A DNA stretch of 64,000 bases, taken from the NCBI GenBank assembly GCA_040758595.1, contig JBFLVJ010000001.1, positions 1 to 64,000 of the forward strand. The letters are read 5' to 3'. Both the position numbers and the translations under genes were made by a program. Source of the DNA: Bilamarchaeum sp040758595 (lineage in GTDB: Archaea; Micrarchaeota; Micrarchaeia; Anstonellales; Bilamarchaeaceae). This document shows, one piece after another, positions 31,967 through 40,045 of this stretch (position 1 is the stretch's first letter; the number at the start of each line of letters is the position of its first letter). Under the pieces are notes generated by a model that was not told the origin of the DNA, made no database searches, and worked only from the letters and a program-made list of their open reading frames with translations.

Positions 31967-34149
31967 GACTGACCGCATTGATGCTGATGGCGCTCATGTG
32001 CCTCGCGTTCTCCCAGGACGCGACCGAAGGGGGCAATGTCACCCATCTCAACATGACCGGCTTCGACGGCTCGTCCAGATGGGACGGGCTTTTCGGAGAA
32101 GTGGTAAATGGGGCGCCGGCCAACTACACCCACACCGTCCTGGGCAACCAGGGCGTCCGGCTCAATATAGTCGCGCCGGCCCTTAACTGCACCCCGCCGC
32201 TATCCGCTACCCACATAATCGCGGTCAATGACACGTGGATAACCCTGCCCTTAATCCCGGGCAGCCTGGCCGCGCTGGACGGCTTCATGGGAGCGCCTTT
32301 GGAGGATGGCAACGCGACATTCGACGAGACGGCATCCCTTTCATTCAGCTATGGAAGCTTCCCTGCTGTGCCTTCGATGCACAGCTATGCCGGAGCTGTC
32401 CCGTCGCCATTCTTCCAGGAGTATTACCTCAACGATGCCGCGGGCAACATGGTGTTCGTGGCCGATGTGGTATCCAACCGACCGGACTGGAACGGGACCA
32501 CAAGCGATTACCAGCTCATACTGCCGAACGACGGGAGCGGCATTGGATACACCGTCTGGGCCGATATCAACTACACCTGCCCGGCAGGTGGGCCTCCAGG
32601 CGGGCCCGATAGCGACAAAGACCACGTGCTGACGGTCTCCCCTCCAGGCATCTATGAGGTTCAAGCAGGCTCCACGTTCAGCCCTGGTTTCGTCATCTCC
32701 AACGTAGGGGACTACAACGAACATTATATAGAGATCACCCTGGGATGCCCCTCTGGATTCGCCTGCGGCTCGGGATCCATCGGGACCCTCTTCCAGGGGG
32801 ATGAGGAGACGGTGCAGGTAGCCATCACAGTGGACGTGCCCGGAGAATATGTGCTCACCGTCTGCGCCGAGAACCTGTTCGACACCGAATGCGAGGAATT
32901 CATAGTCAGGGTGGTGGCCGGGTGCTCGGTCGATTCCGACTGCTCTCAAGGCCAGTACTGCGATGAGGGCACCTGCGAGGACAAGAAGCCGCCTTTCGAG
33001 CCATGCCAGAGGGGAGGCGAATGCCAGACCGGGCTCTGCGATGGCGGAACCTGCGTCTATTGCGAGCAGGACAGCGACTGTGATGCTTCCGACTACTGCT
33101 CTGATGGCTCCTGCGTGCCTGTGGGATGCGGATGCGGGATCGTGGCGGACCATTCATGCGCCCCTTACCAATGCTGCGCAGATTCCGACTGCGGAGAGTG
33201 CAATATCTGCTCCGGCAACTCGTGCGAAACGCTCGAACTGGACATACTCATCGATAGCGGAGAGATGCTCGAAGGCGCTGAGGTTTACGTCCATGTGGTG
33301 GACAACCTCGGACGGGGAGTGGGCGGGGCGAGGGTGTTCACGAGCGACGGGAGCACCACGGCCGACGGCAACGGCCATGCCTCCATAACCATACCTTATG
33401 ATGGCATCATATACGCTAATTTCAGCTGCGCCCAGATCGGCCTGATGCTCGATATCATGAAGCAGGGCACGTTCATCCTGCCTGAAGAGATAGTTGTCGG
33501 GCAGGAGGTGGAGGTAGAGCTCGTGGACAACGAAGGCAGGCCCATCGCCGGAGTCCAGGTCACCGTGGGCGGGGACAGCTATACCACCGACGGGAACGGA
33601 CGGTTCAAAATCGTGTTCGATGATCCGGGACCGAAGACGCTGATAGGCAACAGGCCAGGCTACCGCATCCAGGACAATCTCGCGCTGGTGAGCCCTGCCG
33701 GGGGGATAGCCTGCTATTTCCCGATATGCCTCTCGTGGTTCGTGTTCTACGCGCTGACCATATGGCAGCTCTGGCTGCTATCCATCATACTGGCGGCAGC
33801 CAACGTGTGGCTGCTCCACAGAAGGATACTTGAGAGCCGCAAGTGGATATGGAAGCTGATCTACACGCTCGGCCCGCTCGTGCTGGCCCTGCCGAATCTT
33901 TGGCTTCTCAATATCTGCTCCATGTCCAACGTGATCCTGCTCCAATTCGTAGCAGAGGTGTTGCTGTCCATCCTGAGAAGGATGCGCAAGCGCCAATTGG
34001 AAGAGGAGGTGGAAGGGCGCGCCTACGAGTTCATGAAGAAAGGCCCCGGCAAAGGGACCTTGCCTCCTAATGCTCCGGTAGATAGCTCACTTCCTGAGCC
34101 TCGTCCAGGCAAGAAGAGCCAGGACTACGAGGACACCAACGACGGCTAG
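31963..34149 (+). CDS. Cys-rich surface protein with C-terminal membrane segments
   Basis: 728 residues; the ATG overlaps the giant gene's stop by four bases (ATGA), so the two are translationally coupled. Signal peptide (RLTALMLMALMCLAFS), then the EGGNVT domain shared with the protein at 35794, a CARDB-like beta domain (about 215-310), a Cys-rich region with repeated CxxDSDCxxGxYC units (about 320-425, over 20 Cys), and two Big-1/carboxypeptidase-like beta domains (VHVVDNLGRGVGGARVFTSD; VELVDNEGRPIAGVQVTVGG). From about 585 come three hydrophobic segments (LSWFVFYALTIWQLWLLSII ...) and a charged inside tail. It could anchor the giant protein to the membrane; this is inference. Its end overlaps the opposite gene by 63 bases. 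Confidence 0.8.
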   Translation: MRLTALMLMALMCLAFSQDATEGGNVTHLNMTGFDGSSRWDGLFGEVVNGAPANYTHTVLGNQGVRLNIVAPALNCTPPLSATHIIAVNDTWITLPLIPGSLAALDGFMGAPLEDGNATFDETASLSFSYGSFPAVPSMHSYAGAVPSPFFQEYYLNDAAGNMVFVADVVSNRPDWNGTTSDYQLILPNDGSGIGYTVWADINYTCPAGGPPGGPDSDKDHVLTVSPPGIYEVQAGSTFSPGFVISNVGDYNEHYIEITLGCPSGFACGSGSIGTLFQGDEETVQVAITVDVPGEYVLTVCAENLFDTECEEFIVRVVAGCSVDSDCSQGQYCDEGTCEDKKPPFEPCQRGGECQTGLCDGGTCVYCEQDSDCDASDYCSDGSCVPVGCGCGIVADHSCAPYQCCADSDCGECNICSGNSCETLELDILIDSGEMLEGAEVYVHVVDNLGRGVGGARVFTSDGSTTADGNGHASITIPYDGIIYANFSCAQIGLMLDIMKQGTFILPEEIVVGQEVEVELVDNEGRPIAGVQVTVGGDSYTTDGNGRFKIVFDDPGPKTLIGNRPGYRIQDNLALVSPAGGIACYFPICLSWFVFYALTIWQLWLLSIILAAANVWLLHRRILESRKWIWKLIYTLGPLVLALPNLWLLNICSMSNVILLQFVAEVLLSILRRMRKRQLEEEVEGRAYEFMKKGPGKGTLPPNAPVDSSLPEPRPGKKSQDYEDTNDG

Positions 34150-35742
34150 GATGAGGAGCATGTCCATGCCGCCCTGCGGCTCGGGCACATACTCCCTCTC
34201 AACCTTGTTGTCCATGAACGCTTCCCGCTCGCCGTAATCGGCACCGGCCGTGATGACCGCGCCGCTTTTCACGATGCCGGGGAATTTGACTATGTGCCCT
34301 TCGCTCGAGCCCAGCGTATATGTGTTGTCATCCTTGATGGTGGTCCTGGTGCCGTTCATATCTATCACGGCGTATGGCCTGAAATAGAGCGATGCGCTGC
34401 CGTTGTTGGCGAAAGAGACCAGGAGGTCGTTGCTCTCCCTGTCATGGGTGAAATCTGCTATGGATAGCGAGGAGCTGTCCGTGAAGTCCACCCGTCCGGC
34501 ATCCATCATGACACGGATGCCGCTCTCACGGGATTTTTTCGATGAGCCGAAATAGGCGGTTATGTTGGCGGTTATCTGGCCTTCTTCCACTTCAAGCTGG
34601 TATGCCATGCCTGCCTTGCCTTCCCGCTCCACCGGGAAGGGCTCCTCATCGCCGAGGGTGGCCGCGTAGGCGCCGTCCACGTAGACCAGGATGCGCGACT
34701 CCACGTACTCGAGCGCGTTGCCGGTGTTCTTGTAGGTTATCTCCAGCTCGCCGGAGTCCTGGTTGTATTCCGCTTTCTCTATCTGCAGGCCGACGGTCGG
34801 AACCGGAAGAGGGAACATCTCCACCGGGTTGATGTCGCTGCCCGCACCGCTGGTTCCCTCGCCCATCTTCACGAAGACAGTGACTGCTTTGCGGCCCGCA
34901 TCTTCGTTGATGGACTCCTTGAGGTCGTAGGCCGTCTGGGTATATGTTTCATCGACTATGAGCAGGACCGGCAGCTGCCCTGATAGGGCCTGCTGCTCTA
35001 TGTAATCACGGACCGCTGAGGGTATGAGCGGGCTTATCAGTATGACGGGATCGTCGCCGCTCGCTATGGTCGATTCGAAGACGCTGCCATCGGCCAGGAT
35101 TGCCTGTTTTTTGGCGGGGTTCTGGGATAGGAAGCGCTTGACCAGCTCCAGGTTGTCGTCGAACTTGTCCCCGGTGTTTATCTCCTCGAAGGAAAGCCCT
35201 GTCCCCTGGAGGCCGGATTTGAGCTCGGCGTCGGTGTAGCCGTACAGAAGTATACGTTCCGGGTTCTGGGTCCTGAGTTCTGACACGACCGATTCCGCGT
35301 TGTCCTTATCTGCGAGAATGAGATACAACCCGTTCAGTTTGGCGTATGCGAGGGCAGAGACGGTGTTGTAGCCATAGACGGGATCGACGAGCACGAAGCC
35401 GTCCGCGCCGCTCCTCGAGGCCAGCTCCAGGTTGGTCTCCAATGGATCATCTGAGACGAGGACATCCACTGTGTTCCCCCGCTGCTCCAGGTTGCCTGCC
35501 ATCCCGGTGAGCATGGGGTGGTCGAGCGACTGTATGAGGAGGATATCCTTGCCGGTTCCGATGCGGCCATAGACGCTATCGCCTGAAGAGGGCGTCAGGA
35601 ATATCACTTCGTCCCCTTGCACCGCGGCATAATAGATGCCGGAGACCACATCCCTGCCGTCGTAGGAATTGACCACGACCATGGCGAAAGCGAGCTGGGA
35701 TAGCGCTAACAGTAATACGAATAATGACAAGAGCCTCCTCAT
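34087..35742 (-). CDS. Membrane-anchored surface protein with repeat-2-like cell-wall-binding fold
   Basis: 551 residues. Signal peptide (RLLSLFVLLLALSQLAFA), then an alpha/beta region to about 270 whose pattern (DGFVLVDPVYGYNTVSALAY, YLILADKDNAESVVSEL, ERILLYGYTDAELK) resembles the cell-wall-binding repeat 2 fold. Two or three beta-sandwich domains follow (PTVGLQIEKAEYNQDSGELE; SLSIADFTHDRESNDLLVSF) and a C-terminal membrane helix (MLLILAVVGVLVVLALLAW) with a basic end. It is a typical archaeal type I surface protein. Divergent from the small secreted protein at 35794 and converging, with a 63-base overlap, on the Cys-rich gene. It may help hold the surface layer formed by its neighbours. 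Confidence 0.75.
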   Translation of the reverse strand: MRRLLSLFVLLLALSQLAFAMVVVNSYDGRDVVSGIYYAAVQGDEVIFLTPSSGDSVYGRIGTGKDILLIQSLDHPMLTGMAGNLEQRGNTVDVLVSDDPLETNLELASRSGADGFVLVDPVYGYNTVSALAYAKLNGLYLILADKDNAESVVSELRTQNPERILLYGYTDAELKSGLQGTGLSFEEINTGDKFDDNLELVKRFLSQNPAKKQAILADGSVFESTIASGDDPVILISPLIPSAVRDYIEQQALSGQLPVLLIVDETYTQTAYDLKESINEDAGRKAVTVFVKMGEGTSGAGSDINPVEMFPLPVPTVGLQIEKAEYNQDSGELEITYKNTGNALEYVESRILVYVDGAYAATLGDEEPFPVEREGKAGMAYQLEVEEGQITANITAYFGSSKKSRESGIRVMMDAGRVDFTDSSSLSIADFTHDRESNDLLVSFANNGSASLYFRPYAVIDMNGTRTTIKDDNTYTLGSSEGHIVKFPGIVKSGAVITAGADYGEREAFMDNKVEREYVPEPQGGMDMLLILAVVGVLVVLALLAWTRLRK

Positions 35743-35793
35743 GAAATGGATTCCCCCGCAATATTTTTAAATCTCATAGCAGTAGGCAGAAGC

Positions 35794-36486
35794 ATGCTCC
35801 CATACACGTATAACAGGAAGTTGGTTTTCATGGCGCTGCTGCTCAGCGCGGGGTTGGTATTGGCCATAGGCCAGGCGCAGACCGTCACCTGGCTGGCCGA
35901 GGGCAAATACGATCCGGCCGCTGCGAACAGCGACGTCACCGAGGGAGGGAACGTCACCAACCTCGACATCTCAGGGAACGTGTCCACCGAGAAGTGGGCA
36001 GGCTACTGGGGCAACGTCTCGGCTGCGCTGATGCTCTCCCCGAACGACGACAATACCGCCATATTCTACAGCTGGGCATGGACCCCGGTCACAGGCGGCG
36101 AGGTCTGCGCGGTCGCGGCTTCGAGCGGATTCAGCTGGGCTGCGGTGCAGAATGTCTCCGCGGCAGAAGTCGATACCGTCTGGGGCTTCACAGGCGGTGA
36201 TATCGACAGCGCTGCGAGCACCCTCGGGGAGACCTGTGCGGTCACCGTGGCAGGCACCTCTGTCTCCGGCAGCGCCGGCGAGACGACAGGCGGCAGCGCA
36301 TTCCAGAGCTGCGCTGTAGCTGACACGGCAACCCCGGCAGCTAAAAGCGACCTGGCATTCTGCGTGAACATCACCGCAGGCGGCAGCCTGTTCAACGGAC
36401 AGGACGGAGACTACCAGCTGCTGGTCCCGACAGACGAGACCGACGGCAACACCGAGACATATTACTTCTGGGTAGAGCTCTCCTGA
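35794..36486 (+). CDS. Small secreted protein with EGGNVT-type domain
   Basis: 230 residues from ATG 35794; the TATA-like ATATTTTTAAAT (35761-35772) is 22-33 bases before it, giving a leaderless start. Signal peptide (NRKLVFMALLLSAGLVLAIG). The mature part reads EGGNVTNLDISGNVSTEKWA, then GYWGNVSAALMLSP, then IFYSWAWTPVTGGEVCAV, and ends YYFWVELS. The same order (GNVTGSVLLAP, FHSWLWDG, ending FWVELE) forms the C-terminal domain of the giant protein, and EGGNVTHLNMTG starts the protein at 31963. I believe this is a DPANN surface-protein domain but give it no database name. A stand-alone copy could be an abundant surface subunit. Confidence 0.75.
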   Translation: MLPYTYNRKLVFMALLLSAGLVLAIGQAQTVTWLAEGKYDPAAANSDVTEGGNVTNLDISGNVSTEKWAGYWGNVSAALMLSPNDDNTAIFYSWAWTPVTGGEVCAVAASSGFSWAAVQNVSAAEVDTVWGFTGGDIDSAASTLGETCAVTVAGTSVSGSAGETTGGSAFQSCAVADTATPAAKSDLAFCVNITAGGSLFNGQDGDYQLLVPTDETDGNTETYYFWVELS

Positions 36487-36519
36487 GCCCAAACCCTCTT
36501 TTTCTTCTGTTTCCATCTC

Positions 36520-36625
36520 CCTAGCGGCAGCCGGGGTTTCCGGCACCGGGTCTCGGGTTCCGAGTCCTGGGTTTTGTGTTTGGGGTTTCGGGTCTTCCCG
36601 GGTTTCCTGTTCCGGGTTCTGCGAT
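36520..36625. repeat. Degenerate G/T-rich repeat tract (locus 4)
   Basis: One-sided tract in G/T words: GGGGTTTCCGGCACCGGG, TCTCGGGTTCCGAGTCCTGG, GTTTGGGGTTTCGGG, GGGTTTCCTGTTCCGGG. It lies between the small surface protein and the thermosome promoter. Runs of GGG could allow G-quadruplex formation. Confidence 0.7.
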
Positions 36626-36634
36626 TTAGTTAAT

Positions 36635-36649
36635 TTTAAAAACACTTTC
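36635..36649 (+). promoter_or_regulatory. Promoter of thermosome gene (shared 15-mer)
   Basis: TTTAAAAACACTTTC lies 76-90 bases before the start. The identical 15-mer is at 56115-56129 in front of the L21e operon. It contains the TATA element and its downstream flank and likely marks a strong promoter. The leader of about 60 bases ends with AGAGGTG just before the ATG. Confidence 0.6.
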
Positions 36650-36724
36650 TGGGATAGTGGTTTTGCTATTTGTAGAGCGTGTGAGAAGGACAACGATAAT
36701 TCTACAACCTAGAGGTGAAGAACT

Positions 36725-38374
36725 ATGACGAAACAGGTAAGCGGAGAGCAGGTATATGTCCTGCCTGAAGGATCCCAGAGGGTCATGGGAAGGGATGCGA
36801 TGAGGATCAACATCGCCATCGGATATGCGGTCGCGAACATAGTCAAGACCACGCTAGGGCCGAAGGGCATGGACAAGATGCTCGTATCCGATTTGGGAGA
36901 CATCGTGATAACCAACGACGGCGCCACCATCCTCGAGGAGATGAACGTAGATCATCCGGCAGCCAAGCTGATGATGGAGATCGCCAAGACCCAGGATAAG
37001 GAGGTCGGCGACGGGACGACCACCTCGGTCGTCATAGCAGGCAACCTTCTGCGGAAGGCAGGGGAGCTGCTGGACCAGAGCATCCACCCGACCGTCATAA
37101 TCAAGGGGTATGAGCTAGCTTCCAGGAAGGCCGAGGAAGTGCTCGGCAAGGTCTCAGAGCAGGTCAAGCCCACCGACAAGGACGTGCTCACGAGGATCGC
37201 CATGATTGCCATGGGCTCCAAGGGCATCGGAAGCGACGACGAGAAAGCGAAGATCGCTACCCTCATCTCAGATGCGGTCATGCAGGTCTCCACCCAAAAG
37301 GACGGCAAATCCAAGGTGGATCTGGATCTTATAAAGATAGAGAAGAAGGCCGGCGGCGAGGTGCTGGATACCGAGCTCATCCGTGGAGTCCTGGTGGACA
37401 AGGAAGTGGTCCATGCCGGCATGCCGAAAAGCGTCAAGGATGCGAAGATACTGCTCCTGGACAGCGCTCTGGAGATCGAGAAGACCGAGACCGACGCCAA
37501 GATCGAGATAACCGATCCGAGCAACCTCGAGGCCTTCCTCCAGCAGGAGGAGAAGATGATGAAGGAGATGGTGGCCAAGATTGCGGCCACCGGAGCCAAC
37601 GTGGTCTTCTGCCAGAAAGGCATAGACGACCTGGTCCAGCACTACCTTTCCAAGAAGGGCATCACCGCGGTCCGCAGGGTCAAGAAGAGCGACATGGAGA
37701 AGCTCTCCAGGGCCACCGGCGGAATCGTGGCATCCAGCCTCGAGGAACTCAAGGCCGAGGACCTGGGCCACGCCGGCATGGTCGAGGAGAGGAAAGTGGC
37801 CGGAGAAGCCATGGTGTTCGTCGAGAAGTGCAAGGACCCGAAATCGGTCACCCTGTTCGTGCGGGGCGGCACCGACCATGTGGTGAGCGAAGTCGAGAGG
37901 GCGGTAGTCGATGCGCGCGGAGCGGTCGCCAGCACCCTCGAGGACGGCAGATATGTCGTCGGCGGAGGGAGCGTGGAGATGGAGATAAGCAAGGCGCTCC
38001 ATGAGTATGCCGTCCAGATAGGAGGGAGGGAGCAGCTGGCCATCCAGGCCTTCGCTGAGGCCCTCGAATCCATCCCGAGGACGCTAGCCGAGAACGCAGG
38101 CATGGACGTCATAGACGCCATAGTGTCCCTGAGGAACAAACACAAGGAGCCTTCTGGCAGGACGGTGGGCGTGGACGTGATGGCTGGCAAGGTCGGGGAC
38201 CTCAAGGCCGCAGGCATATATGAACCGGCCAAGGTCAAGAAGCAGGCCATGGCATCGGCCACCGAGACCGCAAGGCTTGTGCTCAGGATAGACGATATCA
38301 TCAGCTCCAGGGGCAAGAGCGGAGGCGGGATGCCTCCAGGAGGCCCCGGCAATATGGATATGGGCGGGATGTAG
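36725..38374 (+). CDS. ths: Thermosome subunit (group II chaperonin)
   Basis: 549 residues, full length. ATP-driven cytosolic folding chamber. N-terminal VLPEGSQRVMGRDAMRINI; ATP loop TTLGPKGMDKML (43-54); TNDGATIL (63-70); catalytic GDGTTTSVV (95-103); apical domain in the middle; C-terminal DVMAGKVGDLKAAGIYEPAK and IDDIISSRG; a Gly/Met-rich tail (GGMPPGGPGNMDMGGM), which lines the chamber. AGAGGTGAAGAACT precedes the ATG. One subunit gene is seen in this window; others may exist elsewhere. Confidence 0.97.
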   Translation: MTKQVSGEQVYVLPEGSQRVMGRDAMRINIAIGYAVANIVKTTLGPKGMDKMLVSDLGDIVITNDGATILEEMNVDHPAAKLMMEIAKTQDKEVGDGTTTSVVIAGNLLRKAGELLDQSIHPTVIIKGYELASRKAEEVLGKVSEQVKPTDKDVLTRIAMIAMGSKGIGSDDEKAKIATLISDAVMQVSTQKDGKSKVDLDLIKIEKKAGGEVLDTELIRGVLVDKEVVHAGMPKSVKDAKILLLDSALEIEKTETDAKIEITDPSNLEAFLQQEEKMMKEMVAKIAATGANVVFCQKGIDDLVQHYLSKKGITAVRRVKKSDMEKLSRATGGIVASSLEELKAEDLGHAGMVEERKVAGEAMVFVEKCKDPKSVTLFVRGGTDHVVSEVERAVVDARGAVASTLEDGRYVVGGGSVEMEISKALHEYAVQIGGREQLAIQAFAEALESIPRTLAENAGMDVIDAIVSLRNKHKEPSGRTVGVDVMAGKVGDLKAAGIYEPAKVKKQAMASATETARLVLRIDDIISSRGKSGGGMPPGGPGNMDMGGM

Positions 38375-38490
38375 TTTTCCGGTCTCGGGTTTTCGGCATC
38401 CGGTCCCAGCACCCGGCCCGGGATTTTGCGTTTCGGGTTCCGGGTTTTGATTTTTCCGTTTTCTCCTGTTTTCTCTTTCTTATCAATCTC
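38375..38490. repeat. Degenerate G/T-rich repeat tract (locus 5)
   Basis: Begins directly after the thermosome stop codon: TTTTCCGGTCTCGGGTTTTCGG, CCGGTCCCAGCACCCGGCC, GCGTTTCGGGTTCCGGGTTTTG, then T/C-rich TTTTTCCGTTTTCTCCTG that could act as the terminator (T-rich on the + strand). Confidence 0.65.
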
Positions 38491-38549
38491 TTTTGTCGCA
38501 GATGATGTATTCCTAAGATTTAAGAAGCCTATCCGACAGATGTCTGTCC

Positions 38550-38894
38550 ATGACCAGGATGAGGCAATCCGGAAACGGGCGGATGCTCGACGAGAAGAGG
38601 ATGCTTTGCAGGATGTCTGCCGCCCTGGACGGCTATTTCGATGGCATCGCGAGCGACAGTAAAGTGGGCAGGATCACGCTCATCACGCACGGCCAGACGT
38701 CCAGCCTGCGCGTCGAGTACGGCCCGTTCTCGATGGAAACCGACGGCATCGAGATAAGGAAGCATACAGCCGCCGGCTGGAGGCCGCCCACGAAATCCGA
38801 GATACGGCGGTTCAAAGCGGATGCGGCGGAAGCAGCGAAGACCGATGCAGGCATTGCCGATTTTCTGAGATGCAACCCGGGTATCATGGGGTAG
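38550..38894 (+). CDS. Small protein, unknown (tandem paralogue A)
   Basis: 114 residues, soluble. ATG 38550 lies about 30 bases after a TATA-like GATTTAAG (38514-38521). The second half reads LRVEYGPFSMETDGIEIRKH, then RRFKADAAEAAKTDAGIADF, and is matched in order by the next gene (YGLFTISCSENDLCLWKESR, ARFKRDVLAVTDKNPVIASI). The pair looks like an old tandem duplication of a small alpha/beta domain. No known family recognised; no membrane segment, no catalytic motif. Confidence 0.55.
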   Translation: MTRMRQSGNGRMLDEKRMLCRMSAALDGYFDGIASDSKVGRITLITHGQTSSLRVEYGPFSMETDGIEIRKHTAAGWRPPTKSEIRRFKADAAEAAKTDAGIADFLRCNPGIMG

Positions 38895-39293
38895 ATGACG
38901 ATGACTGATATGAAGGTGGGCCGGAGGGGCCCTGTGGGGCTAAGAGAGCATGGGCGCCAGAGCGCAGGCGACATGAAAAAGAAGGCCGGGAGAGGGCCTT
39001 TTTTCAGTGAGGTGCTTGAAGAGATGCTACGCGGCAGGCAAGGAGTGCCGGAAGAGCTTCCGGTCGTCCTCACCACCACCCCTTTCGGCTGGCGGCTGAG
39101 CAGGGACTACGGCTTGTTCACCATCAGCTGCTCCGAGAACGATCTCTGTTTATGGAAGGAGAGCAGGTCCGCGGGACGGGTGAACGCGGATCCTGATGAA
39201 GCGGCGCGGTTCAAGAGGGATGTCCTGGCGGTTACCGACAAGAATCCTGTGATAGCTTCCATAGCCGCATCGTGCGAGATTTTCAAAGGGTAA
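38895..39293 (+). CDS. Small protein, unknown (tandem paralogue B)
   Basis: 132 residues. It begins at the ATG that directly follows the stop of paralogue A, so the two are one transcript. A basic N-terminal extension of about 35 residues (KVGRRGPVGLREHGRQ, MKKKAGRG) is absent from A and might bind nucleic acid. The core shares the pattern of A: a strand-loop-strand (WRLSRDYGLFTISCSENDL) then a helix (EAARFKRDVLAVTD). Function unknown. Confidence 0.55.
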   Translation: MTMTDMKVGRRGPVGLREHGRQSAGDMKKKAGRGPFFSEVLEEMLRGRQGVPEELPVVLTTTPFGWRLSRDYGLFTISCSENDLCLWKESRSAGRVNADPDEAARFKRDVLAVTDKNPVIASIAASCEIFKG

Positions 39294-39324
39294 GGCATTT
39301 TACCTTTTCCTGCGAATCACTGAT

Positions 39325-39603
39325 ATGCAATCACGCTTACGCATAGTGGTCCATGGCACCGTCCAGGGAGTCTTCTTCAGGTCCAACGCGGAGGAGCAGG
39401 CGCGCAGGCTCGGCCTCAACGGCTGGGTGCGCAACAAGGACGACGGCTCGGTGGAGATAGTGGCCGAGGGGCCGAAAGAGGCCCTGCAGGGGCTTCTCGA
39501 CTGGTGCTCCAGAGGGCCTAGAGGTTCCGTGGTGGAGAAGATCGAGAGCGAGTGGCTCGAACCTACCGGAGAGTTCAGGGATTTCCAGATGAGGTATGAC
39601 TAG
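39325..39603 (+). CDS. acyP: Acylphosphatase
   Basis: 92 residues, the standard length. It hydrolyses carboxyl-phosphate bonds such as those of acetyl phosphate and 1,3-bisphosphoglycerate. The phosphate-binding loop GTVQGVFFRSN holds the essential Arg (residue 19), and GWVRNKDDGSVEIVAEG holds the essential Asn (about 37) for the water nucleophile. IESEWLEPTGEFRDFQMRY is the usual C-terminal strand pair. ATG 39325 fits the family start. It converges with the next gene, overlapping by four bases. Confidence 0.95.
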   Translation: MQSRLRIVVHGTVQGVFFRSNAEEQARRLGLNGWVRNKDDGSVEIVAEGPKEALQGLLDWCSRGPRGSVVEKIESEWLEPTGEFRDFQMRYD

Positions 39604-40004
39604 TAGCCGAACTTGTCGTTCTGCTTCATCGTGCCCCTTCTTCTCGGATCTGAGTATCTCCTGGCGAATTTGACCTTCTTCAGCTTTCCGGTGACCCGCT
39701 CGAGCTCCTCGAGCTCGAGGTCCTCCTCGTAATAGCCCTTCGCCTCATCCGGGATGTTTATCAGCCCGCTCTCTTCGAAGCATATCGGGCGGTCGTCCGG
39801 ATCGGTTATGGATTCCAGGAGGGTTATCATTGCGGCCACACGGCTGCCCACATCCTTCGGGAGGTGCAATAGCCTGTCGCCATCTTCCTTCTTGTGGGAC
39901 TCCATCTTGTTGAGTATGTCCTGGAGGATGTCTATCTCTTCCTCTTCGAATCCGTTCTCCTGCAGCCACTCTAAGGAAGGGTTATTGAAAACATACCTAG
40001 TCAC
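39600..40004 (-). CDS. Small acidic protein, unknown
   Basis: 134 residues, soluble and acidic. An N-terminal helical part (LEWLQENGFEEEEIDILQDI, KMESHKKEDGDRLLHLPKDV) precedes a short linker with one Cys (DDRPICFEESG), an acidic helix (EEDLELEELERVTGKL) and a basic C-terminal tail (KKVKFARRYSDPRRRGTMKQ). No family recognised. AGAGAGGTGAATCG precedes the start and gives a ribosome-binding site (GAGGTG). The acidic-then-basic layout suggests a protein-binding partner, without further evidence. Confidence 0.6.
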   Translation of the reverse strand: MTRYVFNNPSLEWLQENGFEEEEIDILQDILNKMESHKKEDGDRLLHLPKDVGSRVAAMITLLESITDPDDRPICFEESGLINIPDEAKGYYEEDLELEELERVTGKLKKVKFARRYSDPRRRGTMKQNDKFGY

Positions 40005-40045
40005 CGATTCACCTCTCTCTGGGTACTATATGGTGGGTATTCTTT

